64,000 bases of DNA, from contig NC_064676.1 of assembly GCF_023278565.1 (NCBI RefSeq), positions 4,278,001 to 4,342,000 of the forward strand, written 5' to 3'. Under the pieces are notes generated by a model. The model was not told the origin of the DNA. It saw only the letters and a program-made list of their open reading frames with translations, and made no database searches. The stretch's first letter is position 1. Each line of letters begins with the position of its first letter. This document shows, piece by piece, positions 10,962 to 24,700 of the stretch. This DNA comes from Colletotrichum lupini. Taxonomy: Eukaryota; Ascomycota; Sordariomycetes; Glomerellales; Glomerellaceae. The position numbers and the translations under genes were made by a program.

Positions 10962-13900
10962 GATGGAACCCTGCACTCCAAAGTCGGTGACGTTGCAAAG
11001 TCGAATCCTTCTCGGGAAGTTAGGTCCATATAAAGGTCGGAGACCTATACTGCTATACCCTTGATAAACCTGTTGATGTCGAAGCGTCACACCATAGAGA
11101 TGCGGAAAGGCGTTTCGAGGTGTTGGACCCTTTAGGCTGGCGATACAGTTTAGAATCCGGGCGTAACGTTGGTCGAGCCCTGCTGATGTTGGTCCGGAAT
11201 CGAGGCTTCGTAGAAGCAATCAACGAAGATGCAGTGCGTTCTTGACGTTTGTCAACAGACACTTCTTCGAGGTGTCAACGAGGGGGCTACCCAAATGACG
11301 GGTCAAGATTTGCCGTTGATGTCGCGTTGGGTGCGGTACGGATAGAGCGCGGTTATGACCGATGCGGACACGGCACAAAGCGATGCCAGGGACGGACCAA
11401 TCGAGATGATTTGAGTGGTCCAGCTAAGCTGCGAGTGCGGTAACGGCCAGGATGGTGTACCAAAGTCGGGAAGCTTTCTGAATGGGCTGCCGTCAAAATT
11501 GGGTCGGCTCCCCAAGTTTTTCCCGGTTCCGTGGGCTGATGATTACCACCCAAGTTGGGTAGGAAGGGGGTAGTCTAATAACAGCAACTGCAGACAGCGT
11601 ATACCTGAATTCTCTGCGTTGGGATGCGTGTCATGCCGCTGTGGAAGTTTATGTCGAGGGTATATTGGGTCGAGTCGGTTAATGGTGATGCTTGGGAGGT
11701 GTGACGTGGAGACAGAAAGACGAAGGTATCGAGCCTGAGAATGAGACCAAGACGTGGTCAGACAAGATTCAACCCTAAGTATGGTTTTGCATGATGTAAA
11801 GGCCAACCACGAAGGAGGAAAGAACGCACGAGGGAGAGATGACGAAAACATCCGAGAAAAGAAAAGAAAGGCACGTACCTTGCCAGTTAGAGGCTGCTGA
11901 ACGATAGCGACTTGCTTCCTTGTTTCTCTGGGAAACCACCAGGACTACAACGGCAACAAGGGTGTCAACAACATGCTTTTGGTCTTGGGCATCCAGGTCA
12001 AGTTTTTGAAGTCGCGCCGTTATAGGGGAATGGGGCATCGATGGTGTGTACCTGATCTTTGGAGATGGTCGTCAAGGAGAAAACCGCCAATAGGCTTGCA
12101 ATTCTAGACAGCAAATGCCTCTCGAGTATCAGGAACCCAGCCTTGGCTGTGTAATTCCCTCAACCTTGATATCCCAAATTTGAGTTCCTTCGGGGGCTCG
12201 CAAGTGTAAACAGGGTTTCTGGTTCACTATAGTAGTCGGTCAGAAGGTAGATGCAAGGCACCAACGGACAAGACGATTGAGGAGCAAATGGATAGAAACC
12301 AAGTAGCTTGTGGAGCATCAGGGAACCAGTCTCCAAGTGAATACACCAAAGGGGAAAGCACTCTGATGTTTACATACCTTGCTTGACGTGTGGCTGCATT
12401 CAGGGAGTGCCCAAGTAGTACCACGCAGCTAGAACGTTGTGTTCGAATGCGAATGGACCGCGGCAGATGGATGTACCGTTCCAGCGCCACCAGATGAGAA
12501 TCTCGGCTTATTAGTTGAATGTACGCGCTAACAGGAACGCTCTAGATGATTGATGGACGTTTGGTGACAACTGTACGTGGGGGCCAGGTAGCTTGTCTCA
12601 GACAGCAGATAGGATGCTTCCGATTCGCCCGTCTGTTTACCGCCTCTTAAGACTCGTCTGATCGTAGGGCAGTCTCTTCGAGGCTGAGACGAAGACGACG
12701 GGCCACGAGTTCGAGCCTGTGAGCCTTTGAGACTTTCGGAGCAGTCGTCGAGAGAGTGAGATGAGTTGCAAAGACTCGAGAGCTGAGTTGCTTAGGTGTG
12801 GAGCTAAGATGGTAGATGTGGCGGGTTTATAGAAAAGGGTTGTAGCGATCTCAGTGGCGAGGGGCTCGCTGGAATCCTTCGGTCATTGGAGGAGGCCGGT
12901 GTGAGAATTTTCAAAAGAGTCCAGTCTTGTAGGGATGCAAAGCTGGTCAAATGGGGAAGACCCTGAAAACCTGGTTCTGGTCCCTTCCTGCTTCGGTCCA
13001 CTCTGACATCGAATGATGATGCTCGGCCCTCTGCTTGCGTCTGCCGTGTGAGGATGGAAAGAGGATTGTAAATGAGGTCTCAGCCAGAGAGGTTGAACCA
13101 AACTCTAGACATAGAGAAGTGATTCAATAATGACAAGGGGAGAAGAACAAGGAGGTGCGGCGGGACGGCATGCAGTTGGCAAGAAGTTGAGGAAATTAGA
13201 GAATACAGCCAGAGGCCAAAGTCATCAGGCCGTTCTAATGACCCCAGAGTCCAGGCGAAAATGGAAAGTCAAGAAGAGCAAATGGGCTTTTGGATTCTGA
13301 AAAAGGTATCCTGAAACTGCTTCTCGAAAAGCGCTTGCCCAGAATAGTCTTTGTCCTTCTTCCCTTACCTTTCTGTGACGACCCTATACCATCGATCGTG
13401 TACCTAGATCGTTATTCGGACTTGATAAGCGCCGGGTAGTCTGGAGGCACTAGAATCAGCAGATGCTCTGCTTGTGATCTTCCCTCGACACTCCCTGGCA
13501 CGATCCCTCGTCCGTGATGCGCACCGAGCAGACTCCCAAGCCAGACGGTGACCCTACAAAGGATATTGAGTAGCAAGCGCTGGGTACCCGGCGTCTCATC
13601 TAAGGCAGCGCAGCTGTCGATTGGCTGGTTGTCGTCACACTTCATCTCACCCCATCTCATATCCCATGCTCATCTTGCGAGCTCTTGGAGGGTGCTTGAA
13701 CTGACCGGGGGCCACTCGCCGTCGAGTTGCCTCCAAGCGGCCCTTTCCTCCAACCCCTGCCCCATCAACGGGGATCTAGGAAGTGTGGGAGTGTGGATAT
13801 GAAAAGCCTAGGCAGCCAGGGTGTGTTGGAGGGGTACGCAACTCCAGATGACAAGACAGAAGCCCAGATGCCATTCTCGAATCTTTTGCCGAAAATCAGG

Positions 13901-16900
13901 CACAGGAAGCACGCGGTCAGGTACTTCCGAGGGCTAAAAATTGGTGGGTATTGGCTTTTGATGAGGACATACCTCAATCGAAAGTGAACTGCTAAGAGAC
14001 ATGGCGAACTGTCTTACTGATTTTGCTGCCAACCAGGAAAGTTGACCACTATACTCCGTACCCGTCTCGCTATAGGCGATAAGAGACTTATGGTCTTGAC
14101 TCTCCAGTTTTTCCGAACGAATGCCTCATTCTACCGTATCCGCTTGTACCCCTGTTTGAGCCTGTCAGTTTTGCGGATCCTGGTGAAAGTAACGTCCAAG
14201 CACTGGTAGACTTGGGACGAAAGATGTGGGAGCTTGTCCCGCTACTTCCCTGCTCGCGCCATTGCGTCAAAGATTATCTTTAACCGTTGCTATCAGCCGT
14301 TGTTGTTCGCGAACTCCTCCACCTTGAAGTCTACAAGGAAGCTTATTACTTCCAGACAGGTGCCGGACGTATCACCTGGTAGGTAATGCGAATGCCTATC
14401 TGGTTACAACTTACAACAGTGCTTCCATGCCCTAGTCTCTCGCTCCATTGATGCCGCGGAGACTCCGCCGAAGATATCAGGGCCATGACACAGAAAGTTG
14501 AATACGTGCGATTCTCTGGGCAATCTACAATTCCTGGCCATACTGTCTGCAGGAATTGAAGGACCTCAAGGTTCGGGCGCTTCCGTCACTCGGTAGAGGC
14601 TATATGTGACTCAGTATTGTCTTGTCATCTACAATGCTAGACAGGCTGTGCCTAGTTGAGGAAAGATGGGTTACCGATGGCGGGTTGCAACCTCACCACG
14701 TTCGTGGCCCATGCGTCGTCTCCAGGAGCTAGGCCCGTGACCTTCCGTTGTCGTTGTCAGAAATCCCAAGGAAATCCCAAAGAAATCGTTATACGTAAGG
14801 TATCCGTAGAGTGCTCGTTGTGATTCAGGGGCAAGTCGCCAAGCGCGATGGAGACCAGTGGTCTGGACCATTAGACCCAGAAAGGCGCATATGGCAATGC
14901 GTCGCGCCCATCCTTGATGGATTGAACGACCCTTTCATCTCGCTTTTGCTCTTCATGCATGCTTTGACTTTGTCACCTCTGCAGCACTCGAAAAGGTTGC
15001 AGGGCTAGCGGCCCGCGGTGACACAGCTGCCGAGATGTTCCAGCTGCATGGGAAGTGCCTGAACCATTCCATGCCTCAACTCTCAATTGCGGGCGGCATC
15101 ATCCGATCAAGCGACGCTACGTTGCTGCACGTAGGGCGGCGCGGCAAAGCAGAGCCTCGACCGACGGCCACTACCAGTACCGCTGCCACCACCACAACAC
15201 TGGCTTCTCGGCGGGCGTGAGGAAGAGCCTCTCAAGTCCGGGACAGCGGACCAGAAAAGACGGCCTGAATCAGTTGAGTAATCTCGCGCAGGCTCAACTC
15301 GGAAGATTGTCATGACAGCAACTCTGCGATTCGAGGTGTCGTAACAGCGAAGCGCTCGTGAGCAGGCCGCTACTTCACATCAATCCTGACGTGCCGCTTG
15401 ACAGGCCAGAAAAATCAACATTGGGTTATTGAATGATCCGCCAACGAGGTCACTTCTCGGGAGATGTGATTTCATCTGAGAGTTGGGACGAACTAGAGTT
15501 GACGATGGACGATGATCAAAGAGCATATTGCCCAAAGGTTCTATGTCCGCTTCCACCTTCACTTGCAGGACTTGATCTGGCATGATGCGCAGCCAGGATA
15601 TGCCATCAAAAAAAGAAGCAGCCGCACTTGACGATGGTCTTCCCGAATTATGCTGTGGTGTTCCGCTGCACCCCGCATTTCCTTAGTTGTCGTTGTTGGC
15701 CCTGTCGCCGCAAGTCTCGGAGCATCGTCCCTTGAAAACCTTGCCGATCAAACCTGATCTGAATCATCCCAACGTCTTCGGAACTGACAGACATCAGACA
15801 ACCGAGTCCCCTGGCACCCCGAACAGCAAAGGGACAGAAAAAAGCTCGGCCCGTTGTGTTGTGATTTTTTTCTTCCCCAACAAGCTCCACCCCTCTGTTA
15901 AGGAAGGTCTCTGATCTATCCAATTCTGGGATGGATCAATAGGGAGTGATCATGCGTGTCACAGTTCATGGTTGTCATGCGTCTTCTACCTCGGCCTGCT
16001 CCCGAGGCCACGAGTATTGCGCTGTAGAGACTAGAGTTGACCCATAGGTGTCGCGGTTTCCCCCGCGTCCAACAATACTCCTTCTGCTGCCCTCGAAGCC
16101 ACGACTGGTTGCCTCGCTTGCCTAAGGACCTCGTGGAATGTAACACTCTTGGTCGCCTCTACCAGTCTGTGTGGCGTTCGTTCTCATTGTACCATACGAC
16201 ACGAGCATTGCCAGCTTGCCAGGCACGTGCCAGGCTGAGAACCTAGGTCACAGTTTGAGGTATCATTGTCTTGTAGAGATCGCCGGCCCAGCCAACCGAC
16301 AGGGCTTAGGCAACCCGGCCCAGGACATATGGTCGTGCCTTTTCCGCACAAGGCATTCCTGAGCTCGAAGAGAGGCTTCTCTTTCGGTCCTAGCGTAGAC
16401 GAGCTGAGCCGCTAGCTAACGGGATCCTAGTGTAGATGGGGAAAAGGACCGTATTGTGGTGGTGTATGTTCCGCCCACACCTCGCTCCTCAACTCCAGAT
16501 TTGCGCAAAAAATGATCGACCCTCCAGCTATCCGGGGCGTCGTACATGCCACGAAAGGATCGCCGCAATCTGGCGCACTTCAGTTGAAGCCAGACTGGCG
16601 ACACTGCCGTCGATCTCGCGACAGGGACCGGCGCTGGACAACGCGACTAGGATAGCGATACCATCTTTTGCTCGTCCAGATCTAGGGAACTCTGCGAGAC
16701 AACCGTATGGATGGATCCCTGCCGTGTCAGACACCTTCAACTCCGAGTTTCCTGTTGTAGATCCCGAGGCTCCTCGCGATATTCGGCAGTGGACCTGTGG
16801 GTTTCGCTCCGCCCACTTGCCAATCTCTAGTCCTCCGGATAACCTCTTTCCTTGATGCAGGGAACCCGCCAACATACTCTGACTTCCGCAAACCCTGGCT

Positions 16901-19900
16901 CGGCACAGATACTCGCAGTGTTCCGGAGGTTCTGCTACAAGACCTAGGCAGGCCTGCATGGCGTGCGTCGACGTCACTCAAGAGTTTGATCTTCTCTCAT
17001 CCTTGCCCTTCTTGTGTCCGTTGTTGATCACTCCGGACATGTTAGTGGCAGTCAAGAGACGGTCGATCACGACTGGAAATTAGACTGTGATCCGCTTGTG
17101 GTTATGAGGCTGTAAAAGCGAGAAAGGTCAGCCGGGCTCCCAACTGTCCTGCTGGTTGAGTCATGGTTTGTTGACTGTCGGATCGCAGCTTTATCCGACT
17201 GGATATCAAAGTCAAATCCGGATGCTATGCTTCAGAAGTCCATAGGTGAGATATTCGGAGGGTCGGCGCCTTGCATCAGTCATGGCGCATCCAGAGCTGA
17301 GCACTTGTATACTGCTTCAGATGTGAGGTCGCCACCAACACCAGGCTATGCGAGGACCTTGGGACGCTTGCTTGAGACTCGTCAATGCCGGTTCCGAGGT
17401 CGGAGCAACCTTTCCGCACGTAATATCTAGAACTCGAGGCGCGGTGGGGATGGGAGCATATAGGTACAGCCTGAATGTATGATGAGGCCAAACCGGTCAG
17501 GAATTTGACGTCCGTGTTGATGAGCGGTCGACGATCTGGTTAGACGCACCCCAAACGCAGCCGAGTATGCTCTTCAAGGTGTTCCACACTCACTTCGCTC
17601 TCGTAGTGTAGTTCGTTCAACTCCTGTAGGCGGTGTAGTTGATGGAGGCGATTTTAGATGATGATTAGGAGGGGGGCGGGGAGGCTAGAACAGTGGTAGA
17701 AGATGGCGAGCTCTAAGTTTGAGCAGAAGATGAACCTCAAGTAAGTAGCGAAGCAGCGCGGAATCTGTGACAAGCTTGGATAAGACAACAAGAGTACCAG
17801 GCTCAGGAGGAGCCACCGTCGGCCAAAAGCAGGACCGTTTCCTTCTCCTCTTCTTCTTCTCCTGGAAGGATCGTAACGGAAGGCAAGATATCGCCACATG
17901 TGTAGGATATCTGCCCACGCCAACGTGTTGGGAACTTGGGATCAAACGGAAGGCACATCAAATGGAAGTAACGGCGGCTCGGGTTCGCTAGAGACCTCCT
18001 GCTCCTCCTCCTTCGGATAGTCTCCCCGAAAGACGGGAAGTGAAGGTTTACACGGTTCTGAACCCTCCAAGGGCAGGCGCCAGCAGATAGACCGGCCACA
18101 CACAAGACAGGAAGGCATGAACTGTCAGGTTCCTTCGAATTTCAGAAATCGCATGACATATTCAGCCCCAACATATTCTTACTGCTTTGACACCTTCAGG
18201 CTATCATAGAAGTTGGCGTCGCCGAATCAAGCACAACTTTGGGACCGATTCTAGAGTCTGGTGAATATTAATCCTCACCGGCGTACCAAACAACAGTTTC
18301 TGCTACTGTATCATACCGTACAGCTCTCCAGTAATAACCCGATGGAACGATAGATACAGATCTTGAGGTGAGTGTCCCTTTTTGATGATTTCCTCTGGTG
18401 CTCACGGAAGCCTATTATTCTCAACTAGCGTTCGACCGATACCAACGTATGCCATTATGAATATTATGCTCTCCTTGCAGGGCTCTGTGTCCCTTTCCGT
18501 CGCAACTCGTTCCCCTCTATCCTGGAAGAACGAGCCTTTTCGGAAAGTCGCCGAAAGGTTGATGGGCAAGGCTTGACCAGGCCCCTCGAGAAGAGACAAG
18601 AAACACAGCTGCAAGCCTCAATTTCAATCAAGCAGCCGTCCCAAGTTGGACGCTCCAAACTGCCTTGTCAAGAGAAGAAGGCCACTCCGCCGAGTATCTC
18701 CATAAAACCAACACGGCCTAGGATTCTCCGTACCAGACTGTCAAAGGCCGCGCTCTACGGCTTCCAATCGTGAGTTCATCTAGTAGCCTCCTCAAGACGC
18801 CCTTCAAAGTCAAACTATGACACCCATGGGCAACATCGACGTTGGGCGTCGCAACGACGAAAATTGCAATGCTTCTCGGAAACTTCACAACCTCGCAGGA
18901 CAGGCCCTTATCTGGGTCACAGTAATGCGTTGTCGAAGCCCGATAGCAATCATTTTATCCGTGTATCAACGTGCGAGTCACTGCGAGGGGCTGCTGTCCA
19001 ATGTGGAGTCGAACCGGAAATCACGCGCAGAACTTCTCCTCGAGCGCATCAGTTCGCCGGCCACACTCGGCGAAAAGAAAGTATGAGGTGGGATCGTCCT
19101 ACCTACTCAACAAGGCATGTGGGCTTGCGGGCGTCCGAACGGGGACCGTTCTCCGTAACGTAAGGATGGACACACGGAGCAGCTGGTGATCTCCGACCCG
19201 GACCGGTCGCTTGTAAGTCAAAGAGGACGAACTCTGAGGTTTTAACGGCGACCATCAATTTCTACAGCGTTATGACGTCGAGTCGACACGATTCTCAATG
19301 GTGCTGTTCACCCAAGCGAAAACCATAGGACCTCATTCAATGTAGAAAAATCCGATTCGCATACTCAGTTGCGGCAGACCGGCACCGATCGATTAGCCCC
19401 ATATAACCCGGAACAGCGATGCCAACTACGGCCCCACCATCCCGCGCCGACGTCCCGGCACTGGCGCTTGGGGGGACGGAAGACCATCCAAAGGTAGCAC
19501 ATGAAACCAGCCAGCAGCGGCCAAAGCACCGAAGAAATGGCACACGGCAACCGGGCGTATCCGTTCCACACGTTTACAATTTATCCAAAAGGTTTCCTCT
19601 GCCATTTGCCCTACCGATTTCCGAGCGAGAGTCACGTTCTGGCTCTGTCTTTGCTCAGAAAGATCAGGTGAAGAACCGTGGCTCCTTATCTAAGGGCAGT
19701 CAGTCTACTTCGAGGTGTCCCTCACAAACCGTAAACAAACTTCTCGCAACCGTAACTCCCATCCCATCAAGCTTTTGCAGCCACGGAAGACTGAAGGAGG
19801 GACGAAGGATGGCCAACACCTCTCCCTCTCGGAGCCCCTCCCCGCATCGACGTCAGTAAACCACCTACCAGCCAAACTCAGTTCCTCTGATCCAGTGCCG

Positions 19901-20872
19901 TCTCTCGTCCGTTACCTTCCCCCCCTCCACCAACTAGCTCTTCAGCCTCGGTTTCGTCAAATAAGCCGCCCTGTCATCGCCAAAGTCACAACCCAAAAAA
20001 GCCAAACAGGCCTACTCCCTGCTTGACCTGCTTGACCTGCTATCTCTCAGAGTCCCACGGGCGACCCAAGCAACCGGTGCACCGGCAGAGGCTTTCCAAA
20101 AAGACACAGGCAACGATATCGCTGCTAGGGGGAACATTCTCACACCCACCATAATCAGTAATCAAGACTGCAAAGGAGAAAGATATCCAATGGTAATCTG
20201 TCGCATTTCAGAATTTGACCTCGAACTTGCTGAAGCATGACATCGCCGATCGTGGTAGAAGATTCCTGGACATCATTAGCTTGACGTTTGCCTCGATCGA
20301 ATAATGAATCGTCAGCCATGATCCCTTTCCCGCTCCCCCTCCCGTCTGTGCTCCCACCGACTTTGCCCACGTTCATTTGCGCAAATGGATGGATGTCATG
20401 TCAGCCAAGCCTGCATGCGCGCATACGTTACCATTACAAGTTTAAGCTCATTACGGTCAGGCCCTAGGTGCATGTGTCATAAAACAAACGCCAAAGATAA
20501 GAAAAATCATGATGAGAGTCAAGAAACTTGTTAATTTCTGGGAAAACCACCCGCGTCTGGTAGGTCCTCCCTGGTATCATCTAATGCCCGCCCGATTCAA
20601 ATAGAAGTATGTACAAGTGTTGTTGAAGAAACAGTATGGACCTTTGTCCGGTTGACTGGACGCCGGCCCTCTGTCAATTAGTGCGTGAAGTACCAATTTC
20701 CCTCCCCTCTTCTATGGGCCTGCAGGAACGGTCTCGACGTGCTCTCTCGATTGTAGTGAAACTCAAAAAAACGCCGCTTTGTGATTTAAGGTTGATTGTA
20801 GGTGATGATGATGACTCGCTGAATTTCCGCAAACGGTGTTCAGACGTCGAGTCACGCCAAGCCTGCTCCCGC
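10962..20872. other. 9.9-kb region without a supported gene
   Basis: Across nearly 10 kb no frame on either strand, including plausible spliced joins, gives a recognisable protein, and short frames overlap without pattern. Base composition looks balanced, so it is not an AT-rich RIP-mutated block. It lies upstream of the small Zn2Cys6 gene, and part of it, at least to about 13 kb, may be a long leader or promoter. It contains one TACTCCGTA motif (14052-14060) and a short tandem of CTGCTTGAC near 20021-20040. A long noncoding RNA cannot be excluded. Confidence 0.5.
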
Positions 20873-21745
20873 TCATAGCGCAAACAAGACAGCGGCGAAA
20901 CCGGCAATCATGAGCGAGATGGAAGCGCCGCTTGTAGAGGCGGCACCGGGGAAAGGCACGATGGAGCTTGTCGGCGAAGAGGTGGCGGTAGGGGCGGCGC
21001 CGGTTCCGCTCATGGTCGCCGCAGTAGTGGTGGAGCAATTGTCGTGCGTGTCGGGCTTGGTGATGAGCTTGAAGTTGGCGCAGCTGATGCGAGTCTTGTT
21101 GGCGAAGTGGAAGACGAAGCTGCGGTTACCGAAGAAGGAGCCGGGGCCCTCGACGATGGAGAGGTAAGGGTCGACGTAGGTCTTTTCGTAGTCGACGGCG
21201 ACGGCGCCGTGCTTGCCGCTCAGGTCACCGACCTGGCACGTCTCGGGCTTGGAGCTATCGCATTTGGTGGCCTCGCCGCGGATGAAGGGATCGAGATGGG
21301 CGAGCGTCTTGGTGCAGTTGCCATCCTCGGGGACGGGGTCAACGTGGAGGTGGTAGGCTGGAGGGTGTTAGTCGCAACGAAAATAAGAAATGAAAATTGA
21401 GGGAATGCGCATACTGAAAGGACCGCCCTCCTTGGGAAGGTTCGAGAATCGGACCTTGAATTCGACACCCTTGCCATCGGGGGCAGTCACGGCGACGATG
21501 GAGCCCTGGACGTTGCCCTCAAGAGAGCCGGCCTTGTAGAAGGGCTTCTCGGGAAGGACAGCCTCGTAAACAACACCGGCCGGGTTGGAGACGATGGTGG
21601 CATCGCCAAGTTCCTGAGAGTCATGTTAGTACGCTTGAATCCTAGCATGTGAATTGAAGACGTGGTGACATACGCCAGTGGACTGGGAAGCGACACGGCC
21701 AACAGCCGCGGCGGCGATGATGGAGACGACGGAGAAGGACTTCAT
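20873..21745 (-). CDS. GPI-anchored extracellular Cu-only superoxide dismutase
   Basis: Three exons (21745-21674, 21613-21415, 21357-20873) join in frame to 251 residues. The introns are 60 and 57 nt, with GTATGT/GTATGC donors and CTAAC branch sites. Residues 1 to about 20 form a signal peptide. The core has a copper site like that of fungal Cu-only SODs: His93 and His95 in YHLHVDP, His111 in AHLDP, and His174 in the FHFANKTR segment, with GDLSGKHG between them. The spacing of the first three follows Candida Sod5. The zinc ligands and electrostatic loop of intracellular Cu/Zn SOD are absent, as in this family. A Ser/Thr-rich stalk leads to a C-terminal hydrophobic tail of about 18 residues, which indicates GPI anchoring. 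It probably dismutates extracellular superoxide at the cell surface, for example host or self-generated oxidants. Confidence 0.9.
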
Positions 21746-24700
21746 TCTGGCGGTGATAATCTTGTTGTAATATCCTAGGTTGCTGAGGGGCGGGATAAAA
21801 CTGGTTGGAATGCGGCAAGCGATGATCAAGGGCGAGCTTGTGAAGTTGGGGGTTAAGTGAAGGGTAAGAGGGGTTGGGAGAGCTTCTTAAAAGAATAAGA
21901 GACCGTGGGGATGCCCAGACCAAGTGATGATCCAACTGGGGAGGTAGTGAGCGTAGGTTGGAATTGGAAAGCTAATGGAGATCTGCAAACGGCAAGAAGG
22001 TATTGGGTTGAGACTCTTTATGGCCCACACACACGCTCACTCACACGAGAGAGAGACTCGAGAGAGATGTGATGAGGATGGGACCAACGACAGCCCCCAA
22101 TGCCACGGTAGCTTGGCACCCTACAGGCCGGTATGTATACGGAATGCCAACGGCAGGGTGAATGACCGCACCCCGGCTGCGCTAGCTCCAGATTAATCAA
22201 AGAAAGGAACGAGAGTCAAGAGGAGGCCACAACATCGGATGCTTTGAGCCATCATGTATTTCGTACGACCAGGGGGGAAGAGGAGTGGAAGGGGATGTAG
22301 TGTAGAAACGGCAGCTAGCTGTCGGCGCATCTAGGCGAATGAGAAGAATGTTTCTCTCGCAAGGTACGTATCGAAGCTTTGCGCTGCCGGGGTGGACCTT
22401 GTGCGCCCTGTGCTACGAGAGAAGAGATGATGGAAGGGCAAGCTGCATCTGCAAGCTGCAAGAGGGAGAGTCAGAGGAGGAGGAGGGCCAGGGGTTGGGG
22501 GGGACGTCAAAGAGACAAGGCAGGCAGGTGAGTTCGCAGGCGGTAGGTAGAAGGGACCGTCTTGCTCTTTCGTGAGTCGTGACGGGCAAAGGAAAGTTCA
22601 ACTCAATGACAAGGAGACTGGCCATTGCCTCAATAGCTGACGGGGTTTATCTTACTAGTATTGATTAGAGTACGGATACTTCGGTACGGGAAGCGGAAGC
22701 GAACACAACCTCCTTCACTCTGAGTATTCGCAGTCAGGATGAATAGATGGTCAATAGCTACGAATGAAGTCCCTGTCCCACGCCTAGAGATCTCCATGAC
22801 ATGGTCGAGCCAAGCAAGCACCAACCTCGGGACTTTTGATAGTGTATCCGTAGCTGTAAGGGCCGGCAGGGGCTGCAAGGCGAGGAAAGGAAACACACAG
22901 AGAAGGGCCAGAATCCTGGTAGGCATCTTGCCCGATTTGGCATCTCGCTTGCTGGGATTTGGTGCGGGAACAGCGGAGGGTAAGACAGGCGGATGAGCTC
23001 GCGCCAGGAGCGACGGGAGGGATGGGCGCAAGGGAAGGGAAATCCATTAGCTGCCACTGGGCAGACGAGACTGGAGTAGCAACGCTGAACTCTGGGCCAC
23101 CACATACATTGCATGGAACAAAAACAAATAGGCGGTTGGTGATGTCTGACTTTTGTTTTCCCATGCACTGCGCCACCTTGGAAACTCATTTCGCCCCTGC
23201 CAATCAGAAATAGACTGCGCGCTCCAAAGAAACGTGCCAACGGCGAACACAAGTTCGGGGGCTTTTGGGGGCACGCAGCTCGCAGATGCGTACAGATACT
23301 TATGTTGCTGAACATGCAGATAGCCGCTCAAAGAGCAGGGCAAGGCTGACGAGTCGGTGGTCGTGGAAAGAGGGAAGCTCAAAGTTAGACAGAGAAGCAG
23401 TGTCACTACATGTCAGAATTCTGCCAAACAAATGACCAAGAGCATTGGTAGAAACAGAGGCTGAGGTAGAAACGGCGGCTATCCAGCCTCCTCTTGACGT
23501 ACAGCTGTCCGTCTGCCTTGTTGTTGGTTTCAATGATGGAAATGAGCCTGCTCTACCACGAGCCTGGGGAGAGGTAGGCCTTGATTTATCCCAGGCACCA
23601 AAGAAATTGTCTTTTGGTACTTGCGGGCGCATGAGCGTGTGACGGACTATGTTGGTGTTGAGTGGATATGATGCCCATGGTAACGATGATGTTCATGATG
23701 ACATTGATGTTGGCGGGCTGAACATAAAGGTGGTGGAGGCGGAATTCCATGGGGGCCTCGCTTCAGGCCGCCATAAGCTGTGGGCCAGTGAACAGTCGGC
23801 CTTTCTCAGCGTGCCCGTTGAACAAGCACCTTGTCCCGTCATAGACATCCTGGCTTGCATCCCCGACCCAACCAACGTCCAGCTGAGGGGCTCCTGATGC
23901 GAGTTGTGAGTGACATCTGTGAGCTCGGATGCTCTACCAGTCGTCTTCTGCATCCAAGCGCGCTGTCTCCTTCGCTCAGATGAGTCCGTCACTTTACCCA
24001 CTCACTCACTCTTACCACATGGAATCCATTAGGCGCGTTTTGAAAGACAACGGCTTCTGCGAGGTCCCGTATTCGACTGTCCGTCCCTTGACCTAGGACC
24101 TTGATCAAAACTGTTGCCAGCATGACAGGGGCTGATGAACGGCCCCCGCAGACTCAGACGCACTTTGGTGCCAGGCGGGAAATAGAATAATGGGCAGATG
24201 GTTGGGTTGGTGACTGGAAATTTGGGGGTAGTTGCAGACTGCAGACACCGGAACCCTGACGATGAACATCACCCAAACATTGGCTCTCCGCTCCCAACGC
24301 TGGTTTGCTTGGCTCAGAGCTGGCTTTCTTTTCTCCTGTGCCTCTCTCTCCCCTTCTAATATGTTTCAGCAAGCCCACCCCGGGCCCTTGCAGTTTGTTC
24401 AGCCCATTTGGACCAACACATCTACCAGAGACCAGCTCGGAATGTTTCTTTCAGGTAAGGCGAATGTCGGTAACGATATCCCCATGACCAGCAGTGCCGC
24501 CTCCTTTCCAAGGCCATGCAGTTGGACTGTTTTGATAGACCCCATTCAATATCGCTCTGTGAAATTGGCTCGCAAACATGTTGTTAAAGCCCTCTGGGCA
24601 GGGCTCAGGACTCAAGAGACTCACCTCGGGCTAGTATCCATTGGCGAAGCGCAGACGTACCTCAAACCACCAAGGAGAAGAAGTCAGCAGGGCGCAAGTC

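Noticed and set aside
16436..16977. Overlapping 139- and 149-codon frames on opposite strands in the gene desert
   Set aside because: No homology was recognised and the frames mutually overlap; consistent with chance.
18990..19025. B-box-like GGTTCGACTCC on the minus strand, possible tRNA
   Set aside because: The flanking bases do not form a T-stem and there is no matching A box or acceptor stem.
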